Assembly: GCA_031265435.1 (NCBI GenBank)
Contig: JAISCR010000035.1
Span: 1 to 37,254, forward strand
Length of the DNA: 37,254 nt
Source of the DNA: Treponema sp.
Lineage (GTDB): Bacteria > Spirochaetota > Spirochaetia > Treponematales > Breznakiellaceae
Direction: 5' to 3'
Position numbers and translations under genes: made by a program. Of the stretch, positions 30,876-37,254 are shown piece by piece. Below the pieces are notes generated by a model that was not told where the DNA came from, searched no databases, and saw only the letters and a list, made by a program, of their open reading frames with translations. Position 1 is the first letter of the stretch; each line of letters opens with the position of its first letter.

Positions 30876-31886
30876 CTAGAAAAGGGCGGCGGTCTGGTAG
30901 ATGTCGCAGATGAGGGGAATGTCCGCGGCCCGCAGTATCGGTGCGCCGGGATCGGTGTTTAGGGCGCAGAGCTTCCGCGCGGCCTGAACCCCCGCCATAA
31001 ACTGCACCGACCCTGAGACGCCCATGGTGATGAGGAGCCGGGGGGCGATACAGCGTCCGCTGAGACCGATTTGGAGGCTCTGGGGGAACCAACCCCGTTC
31101 AACGAGGCTCCGGGAGCACATCAGTTCCGCCCCGATAGTGTGGGCCATCTTTTTGAAAAGTCCAATGTCTTCCCGGGTGCGGAGCCCGCCGCCCAGGGCC
31201 AGCACATAATCGGCCTCTTTCCCGCCGGGGGAGGGGGCTGTGAGTGCTTCGGCCTGAATCCGCGGCAAGGGGAGGGGGCCTGTTTCGGCCTGTATAAGCC
31301 GGGCGGTTCCCGCCGCCTCGCCGCCGCGGAAGATCCCGTAACGGACGGTGGCGATCTGGGGACGGGCATCGGGGGTGATGATCCGCGCCATGAGGCCGCC
31401 TCCGAAGGCCGGCCGGGTCTGTACCAACAGGCCCCCGGCGTCCAGGGCGAGTTCCGTGCAATCCGCGGTAACTCCGGTTTCCAGGGGAACCGCCGCCAGG
31501 GGCGCCAGACAGCGGCCTTCCGGGGTGGCCCCCACCAGGAGGATGCCGGGCCGCAGGGCCCTGACGCAGTGGAGCAGGGCGCCGGTATGCAGTTCCGGGA
31601 TAAACGGTCGGAACCGTTCATCCAGATACAGATAGACTTCCTCCAGGCCGCAGTCTTGTACTTGGGCTTTGGCGGCGGAGATGAGTTCCCCGCCGATGAA
31701 TATTCCCGCGGTCTTGAAGCCGCTTCCCGCCGCGAGCCTCCGGGCGGCCCCCGCAAGTTCCCGTGAGATAGGATGCAGACCCTCCGCGTGCGGCTGGAGC
31801 AGAACCAGGATGAGTTTTTGCGCCCCGGATTTAGTGTAGGGAATGGTTTGTCCTCCCAAAGGAGCGCCGCAAGCCGTCATCCGCAT
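30876..31886 (-). CDS. etfA: Electron transfer flavoprotein alpha subunit, module 2
   Basis: A 336-residue EtfA/FixB. The N-terminal domain begins after about 20 residues (KLILVLLQPHAEGLHPISRE). The C-terminal FAD domain is complete: CSRSLVERGWFPQSLQIGLSG, APRLLITMGVSGSVQFMAGV and ALNTDPGAPILRAADIPLI. There is no added ferredoxin domain. AAAGGA precedes ATG 31886, seven bases after the EtfB stop. With EtfB it carries electrons between the FAD-linked oxidase encoded upstream and NAD, ferredoxin or a quinone pool. Being the last gene, it faces the DUF2961 gene with 36 bases between them and no clear terminator. Confidence 0.9.
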   Translation of the reverse strand: MRMTACGAPLGGQTIPYTKSGAQKLILVLLQPHAEGLHPISRELAGAARRLAAGSGFKTAGIFIGGELISAAKAQVQDCGLEEVYLYLDERFRPFIPELHTGALLHCVRALRPGILLVGATPEGRCLAPLAAVPLETGVTADCTELALDAGGLLVQTRPAFGGGLMARIITPDARPQIATVRYGIFRGGEAAGTARLIQAETGPLPLPRIQAEALTAPSPGGKEADYVLALGGGLRTREDIGLFKKMAHTIGAELMCSRSLVERGWFPQSLQIGLSGRCIAPRLLITMGVSGSVQFMAGVQAARKLCALNTDPGAPILRAADIPLICDIYQTAALF

Positions 31887-31893
31887 CAGTCCT

Positions 31894-32703
31894 TTATTCC
31901 GCCAGGGCCTGGTGTATCAGGGAGGCGGCCCCGGCGGCGTCCACCCGCAGGGGGGGTGTTTTGATCGCCGGTATGGGGGTATAGAGTTTCCGCACCCGGG
32001 TCGGGGAACCTGAAAGGCCGTAACGCCGGGGGTCCGGGTCCGGCAGGTCGGCAAGGCCCCAGATTGTTATGGGCATTTTTTGCGCCGCGAGCCGGCGGGG
32101 CAGTGTCGCGGCCCGGGGCTGGACTGCTTCCCGGCCTATGGCGAAAAGGGCCGGATACCGGCCCCGAACCCGCACCGTCCCCGGGGAAAGTTCCTGTAAA
32201 ACCGAATAACCGTCTTCCCTGAAATATTCGATTTCCTTGACCCAGCCGATGGCGGGGATGCCGAGCCGGGCCGCCAGGGCGAAGGGAAGCTGGGCCGTAT
32301 CCCCATCGGTGGTTTGCTGGCCGCAGAATAGCAGATCCGGTACGCCGTATTTTTGCAGGGCCCCCGCCAAAGTCCGGGAGGTAGCCGCCACATCGGCCCC
32401 GGAAAACGCGGAATCCGTAAGCAGCAGGGCCGACGACGCCCCCAGCGCCAGGGCTTCCCGAAGCGTCCGTTCCGCCGAAGGGGGGCCCATGGTAAGGGCC
32501 AGGATCTCCTCCGCGGCCCCATCTCCGGCGCTTCTTCCGGGGGTAATCTGTAAGGCGGAAGCGGCCCGCAGCGCCGCCTCCAGGGCAAACAGATCGTAGG
32601 GGTTGATGACCCCCTCGGCGGAACTCCTGATGAGGACACCGGTTTCGCCGTCCATCCGGGCGCTTCCGGCGGGCACCTGTTTGACGCATACTCCAATCCG
32701 CAT
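31894..32703 (-). CDS. etfB: Electron transfer flavoprotein beta subunit, module 2
   Basis: A 269-residue EtfB/FixA. It opens MRIGVCVKQVPAGSARMD, has VINPYDLFALEAALRA and the nucleotide-binding loop FCGQQTTDGDTAQLPFALA, which holds AMP in simple ETFs and a second FAD in bifurcating ones. ATG 32703 with GGAGG is chosen over the longer frame to 32751, which would overlap the oxidase. The stop of the oxidase gene (TAA 32705-32707) is one base before the start, so translation is coupled. I cannot tell from sequence whether it is bifurcating. Confidence 0.9.
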   Translation of the reverse strand: MRIGVCVKQVPAGSARMDGETGVLIRSSAEGVINPYDLFALEAALRAASALQITPGRSAGDGAAEEILALTMGPPSAERTLREALALGASSALLLTDSAFSGADVAATSRTLAGALQKYGVPDLLFCGQQTTDGDTAQLPFALAARLGIPAIGWVKEIEYFREDGYSVLQELSPGTVRVRGRYPALFAIGREAVQPRAATLPRRLAAQKMPITIWGLADLPDPDPRRYGLSGSPTRVRKLYTPIPAIKTPPLRVDAAGAASLIHQALAE

Positions 32704-32704
32704 C

Positions 32705-34267
32705 TTAATCCTCCGCGGCCGCAAATCCGCCCAGAAGATTCCCCGGATCAAGAACGCGGAGAATAGAACGAATCTGACGAAGCCGCGCCGGGGGGAGATG
32801 GCGGCGGAGCAGGCCCCGTTTGAGCCGGCCTATTCCGTTTTCCGCCGCCAGAAGGCCGCCGTCTTTTATAACCAGAGCCGCCCAGCGGTCCAGGAGGGTG
32901 CGGCTCCTGTGGAGCGCGTCGGGGTTTTCCGGCAGGATGTTCACATGGAGCCTCCCTTCGGCAAAGTGGCCGAAGACAAAGCCCCGCAGCCCTTCCCGCT
33001 CCATATCCCGGCGGTAAGTTTCGCGGTAGGAGCCGGTAAGTTCCGGGGGAACCATGAAATCCGCGGCGGTTTTACGCAGTTCCGGCAGATTCCGCCGCAG
33101 CCGGTCCAGTTCCGTATTGATAAGTTCCGGTACGGCATGGCGGAGGAGGCGGAATTTCTCCAGTTCCGCCGGGCTCGCCGCCGCCCAGGTGTCATCCTCT
33201 CCGCCGCCGGAGGCCAGGAACAGTTCCAACTGCCCGGTCAGTATGGATTCCAGGGTCTCCGAATCGTCCCCCTCAAGTTCCACCTGGACGGCCGCCGCCA
33301 TCCGGGGATTGATGGGGGGAAGCTGCCGCAGGGCGGTATTTTGGGGCGCCAGGCTCCGTACCAGTTCCAGGGAGGGCCGGTCATAATATTCCAGAGTAGA
33401 AAGGGCTTCCCCGCCGGGATCCTGTTCCCGCCATTGCCGCAGGGTTTCGGCAAAATCGAGGGCCTGTTGATCCTGTTCAAAAAAATAGATCACCCCCCAG
33501 ACGGCGGCGGGCGGTGGACGGAGAGCCAGGGAAAGTTCCGCCGCGAAACCCGCAAGCCCTTCACTGCCCGCAAGAAAATCGAGCAGATCCAGGGCGGGGC
33601 GGGGATGGAGAAAAGGGGTCCCCCCGGCGGGAAGGCCGGTATCGCAGGGGAGGCGGCCGCCGCCGGGAAGGGCACAGCCTGTTTCGTCAAAACGGTACTG
33701 CCCCCGCCGGATCCGCCAGATCTCCCCCGCCGGGCTGATCCAGGTAAGGCCCCGCACATGATCCCCCATGCCGCCCCAGCGTGGGGAATTGGGCCCCCGG
33801 GCGTTACAGGCAAAGGCCCCCCCCAGGGTTGCCGTGGTTTCGGTGGGGTTCGGGGGGAACCGCAGGTTTTGACCCTGTGCCCGGAGGAGGGCCCCTTCTT
33901 CGGCCTCCCAATCCTCCGGGGGAAGAGGCCGCCGCAGGAAATTTTCCAGGGCTTCAAAATTCATTCCCCCCTGGACCCACAGCGCCGGAACGCCGTCCTC
34001 CCCAGGAACGAAGCCCAGGGCACGGTTCATCTTTTCGGTGGAGAGAATAAGGCCCCCTGCGGGGACAGCCCCCCCGCTGATGCCGGTCCGGGCCCCCTGG
34101 ATGGTAAGGGGGAGCCTTTGCTCCCCGGCCCGGCGTATGGCCGCCGCAGCCTGGACGGTATCCTCAGGGAAAACGATATAGTCCGCCCGGCCGTCCAAAC
34201 GGGATTCGTCATGAAGATAACTCAGGTAAGCCGGAAGGGCGGCAATAAATTCTTTCTCCATCTCCAT
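32705..34267 (-). CDS. FAD-linked oxidase, GlcD/D-lactate dehydrogenase type, module 2
   Basis: A 520-residue flavoprotein of the VAO/PCMH fold. The FAD pyrophosphate loop is QGARTGISGGAVPAGGLILS. PPNPTETTATLGGAFACNARG and GDHVRGLTWISPAG follow. The C-terminal cap has FVFGHFAEGRLHVNIL and AENGIGRLKRGLL, which in GlcD/Dld proteins contact substrate and flavin. It probably oxidises a 2-hydroxy acid such as lactate or glycolate and passes electrons to the ETF encoded next. ATG 34267 overlaps the EtfA-1 stop (TGATG). TTG 34270 is a less likely start. Confidence 0.88.
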   Translation of the reverse strand: MEMEKEFIAALPAYLSYLHDESRLDGRADYIVFPEDTVQAAAAIRRAGEQRLPLTIQGARTGISGGAVPAGGLILSTEKMNRALGFVPGEDGVPALWVQGGMNFEALENFLRRPLPPEDWEAEEGALLRAQGQNLRFPPNPTETTATLGGAFACNARGPNSPRWGGMGDHVRGLTWISPAGEIWRIRRGQYRFDETGCALPGGGRLPCDTGLPAGGTPFLHPRPALDLLDFLAGSEGLAGFAAELSLALRPPPAAVWGVIYFFEQDQQALDFAETLRQWREQDPGGEALSTLEYYDRPSLELVRSLAPQNTALRQLPPINPRMAAAVQVELEGDDSETLESILTGQLELFLASGGGEDDTWAAASPAELEKFRLLRHAVPELINTELDRLRRNLPELRKTAADFMVPPELTGSYRETYRRDMEREGLRGFVFGHFAEGRLHVNILPENPDALHRSRTLLDRWAALVIKDGGLLAAENGIGRLKRGLLRRHLPPARLRQIRSILRVLDPGNLLGGFAAAED

Positions 34268-35343
34268 CAACTGTTTCCTATTTCTGTTTTAAGATCTGCT
34301 TCAAGGGCGGCGATAAATTCATCCGCGCCGGTGATGATGCCTATATCCGCGTAACGGAAGATCGGGGCGTTCTTGTCCGGGTTTATTGCTATCAGGGTGG
34401 AGACCGATTCGATTCCCGCCATAAAGGCCGCGGCCCCGGATACCCCCACCGCCACGCAGGTTTCCGCGCCGCTGCGGAGGCCCGACTGCCCGATGATCCC
34501 GTCCAGTTCCCCCCAGCCGTTAAGGGCGGCGGGGCGGCTGAAACCCAGGGGGGCGCCGAAACGCCCGGCGATCCGCCGCAGCCGGTCACAGGCGGCCCCG
34601 CTTCCCAGGCCCCGCCCGGCGGCAAAGATCAGCGGGGCGGTTTCCAGAGGTTTGGAGGGAAAAGCTTCGGATTGTTCGTATGCCAGGATCCACGGGGGCA
34701 GGGGGGAAGGTTCTATCGGGCGGTTTTCTATCCGGGGTAATCCGCTTTCCCCTTCCCCGGTGTTCCGAACATCAGACCACGCCGGAAGCCATGGGGCCGC
34801 CGCCTTTCCCGTCACGGTCAACACCGCCGGATATTCCGCGATTCCGGCGTCCCAGTCAATGTTTGAACCGCATACTTTCTTACGGGCAAAGAGCCGTTTC
34901 CCCTCCCGCAGGAGCGATCCGGTTTCCGGAAAACAGCCACAGTTGAGCCGGGCGGCAAGGCGGGTCCCCAGTTCGTGACCGGCAGGGGTTTCGGGAAAGA
35001 GGATAAGGTCCGGCCGCCGTTCCGCGCAGAGACCTTCCAGCCAGCGGAGAATGCTTTCGTGGCGGCGGATGTCCCCGGCTTCGCTCCCCGCACAGGCTGA
35101 CCCCCCGGGCCCGCCGCCATCCGGGATGCCGCGGATAACCAGATCCAGCGCCGGGAACCGGAACGAATCGAAGGCCGGAGGCTGGAAATCGGTCCCCGGC
35201 AGCCAAAACTCCACCCGGTCTCCCGCTTCCCTGACGGGGTCAATGAGATCCCAGAGAACGGGAAGGCCGGGGTCAGGCGCCAAGGGACGACTTGAGGTTT
35301 CTCCTCCCCCGGCCCCCCGGAGCAAAACAAAGACTATATTCAC
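34267..35343 (-). CDS. etfA: Electron transfer flavoprotein alpha subunit, module 1
   Basis: A 358-residue EtfA, divergent from the module 2 copy. The N-terminal domain contains long G/P/A-rich stretches (IPDGGGPGGSACAGS). The FAD domain is recognisable: FSRPAALNGWGELDGIIGQS, VAVGVSGAAAFMAGIESV and INPDKNAPIFRYADIGIITG. The start is GTG 35343, overlapping the EtfB-1 stop by four bases (GTGA). The usual R-P-x-V-D motif reads R-P-A-A-L, so flavin contacts may differ. It is partnered with EtfB-1 and the AGPS-like oxidase. Confidence 0.85.
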   Translation of the reverse strand: MNIVFVLLRGAGGGETSSRPLAPDPGLPVLWDLIDPVREAGDRVEFWLPGTDFQPPAFDSFRFPALDLVIRGIPDGGGPGGSACAGSEAGDIRRHESILRWLEGLCAERRPDLILFPETPAGHELGTRLAARLNCGCFPETGSLLREGKRLFARKKVCGSNIDWDAGIAEYPAVLTVTGKAAAPWLPAWSDVRNTGEGESGLPRIENRPIEPSPLPPWILAYEQSEAFPSKPLETAPLIFAAGRGLGSGAACDRLRRIAGRFGAPLGFSRPAALNGWGELDGIIGQSGLRSGAETCVAVGVSGAAAFMAGIESVSTLIAINPDKNAPIFRYADIGIITGADEFIAALEADLKTEIGNS

Positions 35344-36170
35344 CCTTCCTGCCCCCGCAGGTATTCCCCCCGCAGTTCCGCCACGCTCCGGGCCAGATCA
35401 TCACCGGCGGGGAGGAAGCGGCAGGTCTTATGACGGTCTTCCCGGCTGAACCGGGGCGCTTCATCGGAATTTTGCCTATCCCATCCGTTGAATGGGGGAA
35501 CGGTTCCATCGGGGAAGGCCGGTCTTTCGGCGTTCCGCCTGGAAGCCGCCATCCGGGCGCTGAGGGTCACCGCCCGGAGCGCCGACACAGGGCTGTTCCC
35601 CAGCGCCGCCAGGAGGGGCAGCCGGACCTGGAGCCGTTCCCGCCCCGCCTCAGCGATCCGCCTTACCTCGATCCCCCCGGCGCAGGGAGCGATCTCCTCC
35701 GCCCCGGTTAGCGCCGGAATCCCCAGGATCTCTGCCAGCAGCAGGGGGACCGTGCCGGTATCGGCGTAACCGGCCTGGCGGCCCGTAAGGATAAGATCGT
35801 ACCCGGCGGAACCCAGGCAGTTTCCCAGAATTGCCGCGATATGCCGGGGCCGGAATTCCGCGGAAAGGGCCGGAGACTCCCCGGGGAAAGCGCCGGAAAG
35901 ATCCAGCACCCGGTCAAAACCCGCGGCGAACAGCGTTTTACAGAGGGGCGGCGGGAGAGGGGCCGCCGTAACGGCGGTACATTCTGTTTTTTCGCCCCCC
36001 TCTTCCCAGGCCGAGCGCAGCCTCAGGGCCGTCTCCAGGGCGCTTTCATCGAAACCTCCGAAAACCCGCTTTACATATTCCAAACCGGCGGAAAGATCAA
36101 AATGTTCCCAATCCGCGTCAACCACCTGATCAAAATCGGGGACGGCCTTAAAACAAACGGCAATCTTCAT
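35340..36170 (-). CDS. etfB: Electron transfer flavoprotein beta subunit, module 1
   Basis: A 276-residue EtfB beginning MKIAVCFKAVPDFDQVVD, with FGGFDESALETALRL and the loop LTGRQAGYADTGTVPLLLAE. That loop departs from the common G-R-Q-x-x-D-G-D-T-x-Q, so its bound nucleotide may be different. The C-terminal 70 residues, which normally wrap around EtfA, are variable and Arg-rich. It lies 16 bases after the first oxidase gene and overlaps EtfA-1. There is little ribosome binding site at ATG 36170, so it probably depends on upstream translation. Confidence 0.82.
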   Translation of the reverse strand: MKIAVCFKAVPDFDQVVDADWEHFDLSAGLEYVKRVFGGFDESALETALRLRSAWEEGGEKTECTAVTAAPLPPPLCKTLFAAGFDRVLDLSGAFPGESPALSAEFRPRHIAAILGNCLGSAGYDLILTGRQAGYADTGTVPLLLAEILGIPALTGAEEIAPCAGGIEVRRIAEAGRERLQVRLPLLAALGNSPVSALRAVTLSARMAASRRNAERPAFPDGTVPPFNGWDRQNSDEAPRFSREDRHKTCRFLPAGDDLARSVAELRGEYLRGQEG

Positions 36171-36186
36171 CGATTCATTACATCCG

Positions 36187-37254
36187 TTAATCTATTAACA
36201 GAACGCCCTTGTTCAGTATCCGGTTCGGGTCCAGGGCCTCTTTAAGTTTACGCAGCAGCACATAGGAACTGCCGTGTTCTTCCGGCATCCACTGGGTGCG
36301 GTACTTCCCCGATCCGTGATGGTGGGCGATACTGCCCCCCCGTTTCAGAGTTTCTTCCATGATTACCGAAACAGCCTTCATGTAATCGGGACGGGCGGAT
36401 TCGGCTCCGTTTTTCACGATGAAGCCGAAGGTGAAGTAGATGTTGGTTCCCTGGATATAGCTGTGGGAGGAATGTCCGCCGATGGAGACCAGATTCGGCA
36501 TCTCCCTGGGAAGCCGTTCCCGAATCGCGTCGTAAATCGCGCCGATCCCCGACCAGGGGGCGGAAATTTCGCAGGTATCCGCCACAACGCCGTGGCGGTA
36601 GTATATCGGCTCATCCATGTGGTAACAGACATCGTTCCGGGTTTTGAGCCAGGACTCAACGGGACGCTTTCCCAGATCGGCCGCCTGGCGGCGTCCGGCA
36701 ATTTCGGTGATCCCCTGCCCGATGGCAGCGGTAACGGCGGCGGGCCCTTCGGCAAGAAAGAGGAGGACGCAGTAATCTTCCGGCACGGAACCGCTGAACA
36801 TGCGCTGCACCTCTTCGGCATCGTGGAGCCGTACCACCGCCGGCCGGTAGCCTTCCACCATCACCTCCCGGATAAGGTCGAGGCCCGCGGACATGCCATT
36901 GATCGCCCAGGCCCGCATCCACCGGGTTTCGGGGGTATAGCGGAATATCTTGATCGCGGCCTCGGTGATAAAGCCCAGCATTCCCTCGCTGCCGGTAAAG
37001 AGATGCCGCAGATCCGGCCCTACCGAACGCCGGGGACTGTTTTTTATTCTGATAACCTCGCCGTCCGGCAGCACCGCTTCCAGGCCCACCAGAAGATCCT
37101 CAATGCCGCCATAGAGGGTGGAAAACTGGCCGATACTCCGGGTGGCGATAAGGCCCCCCAGATGGGCCAGGGGCAGGGATTGGGGAAAATGCCCGGCGGT
37201 AAATCCCCGCTCGTTCAGATAATTCTCCAGGTATTCCAGGGGAGTCCCGCATTT
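36187..37254 (-). CDS. FAD-linked oxidase, AGPS-like, module 1 (5' end outside window)
   Basis: The minus frame is open to the right edge, giving 355 residues of the C-terminal part. Visible are FPQSLPLAHLGGLIATRSIG, a FAD-contact segment GGIEDLLVGLEAVLPDG, GPDLRHLFTGSEGMLGFIT and the catalytic-type GGSIAHHHGSGKYRTQW near the end. The triple His and G-x-G-K-x-R pattern is that of alkyldihydroxyacetonephosphate synthase and its bacterial oxidase relatives. Without an ether-lipid context and with ETF genes adjacent, an oxidase or dehydrogenase of a 2-hydroxy acid is more likely. The internal ATG at 37089 is not the true start. Confidence 0.85.
   Translation of the reverse strand, partial: KCGTPLEYLENYLNERGFTAGHFPQSLPLAHLGGLIATRSIGQFSTLYGGIEDLLVGLEAVLPDGEVIRIKNSPRRSVGPDLRHLFTGSEGMLGFITEAAIKIFRYTPETRWMRAWAINGMSAGLDLIREVMVEGYRPAVVRLHDAEEVQRMFSGSVPEDYCVLLFLAEGPAAVTAAIGQGITEIAGRRQAADLGKRPVESWLKTRNDVCYHMDEPIYYRHGVVADTCEISAPWSGIGAIYDAIRERLPREMPNLVSIGGHSSHSYIQGTNIYFTFGFIVKNGAESARPDYMKAVSVIMEETLKRGGSIAHHHGSGKYRTQWMPEEHGSSYVLLRKLKEALDPNRILNKGVLLID

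Noticed and set aside
32603-34354. 583-codon open frame on the + strand
   Set aside because: It is fully antisense to the GlcD-like oxidase, has no domain motifs and is rich in Gly/Pro/Arg. Long antisense frames are expected in G+C-rich coding DNA.
1-37254. tRNA, rRNA, CRISPR arrays, transposases, prophage genes
   Set aside because: I found no cloverleaf, no spaced repeat series and no transposase or phage structural motifs in reading both strands.

Overview
The window is about 37 kb of bacterial chromosome. The gene set points to a spirochaete, most likely a Treponema of the termite-gut type. This is an inference from a canonical EF-G in a stand-alone locus, a PBP1A-like protein with a long disordered tail, a LysM/M23 peptidase next to a PEGA-domain protein, LplB/YtcP-type sugar transporters, and a VGPV-ended surface-protein module at the left edge. 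No rRNA, tRNA, CRISPR array or transposase gene was recognised.

Layout. 1-1970: the 3' end of a surface protein with a strong terminator, then a disordered stretch of gene remnants. It holds an antisense DUF3368/PIN-toxin tail, a 50-bp direct repeat spaced 1,030 bp, frameshifted small ORFs and a zinc-ribbon/TPR protein with an in-frame stop. 1975-8319 (+): orphan NarL-type sensor kinase, secreted metallo-beta-lactamase-fold hydrolase, FKBP isomerase overlapping a double nucleoside-diphosphate-kinase-like protein, and EF-G. 8370-17873 (-): a large hybrid sensor kinase, PBP1A, a candidate small RNA, PEGA protein, M23 peptidase, ferredoxin and a small membrane protein, largely an envelope block.

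17909-30839 is a carbohydrate-use region. A GNAT acetyltransferase is followed by a near-consensus promoter with a LacI-type operator on its transcription start. That promoter drives two LplB/YtcP-type permeases, a lipoprotein binding protein and a GH30 glycosidase. infA follows with its own promoter. An AT-rich islet of two unknown genes, a LacI regulator and an atypical NAD-dependent epimerase lie on the minus strand. A divergent operon then encodes a TrpXYZ-like ABC transporter and a DUF2961 (GH172-type) protein. Both putative glycosidases lack signal peptides, so import followed by intracellular hydrolysis is the likely scheme.

30876-37254 (-) is G+C-rich and holds two consecutive modules of FAD-linked oxidase, EtfB and EtfA. 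The genes overlap or nearly touch, and the first oxidase runs off the right edge. The arrangement recalls the lactate dehydrogenase/ETF complexes of acetogens, so a pair of 2-hydroxyacid dehydrogenases coupled to electron-transfer flavoproteins is the best guess.

Two signals cut across the genes. A short repeat (consensus TTGAGCCTGTTCCAAAAC) sits directly after the stop codons of four unrelated genes. At infA, a hairpin could hide the ribosome binding site only in read-through mRNA, because infA's own promoter starts transcription inside the hairpin.
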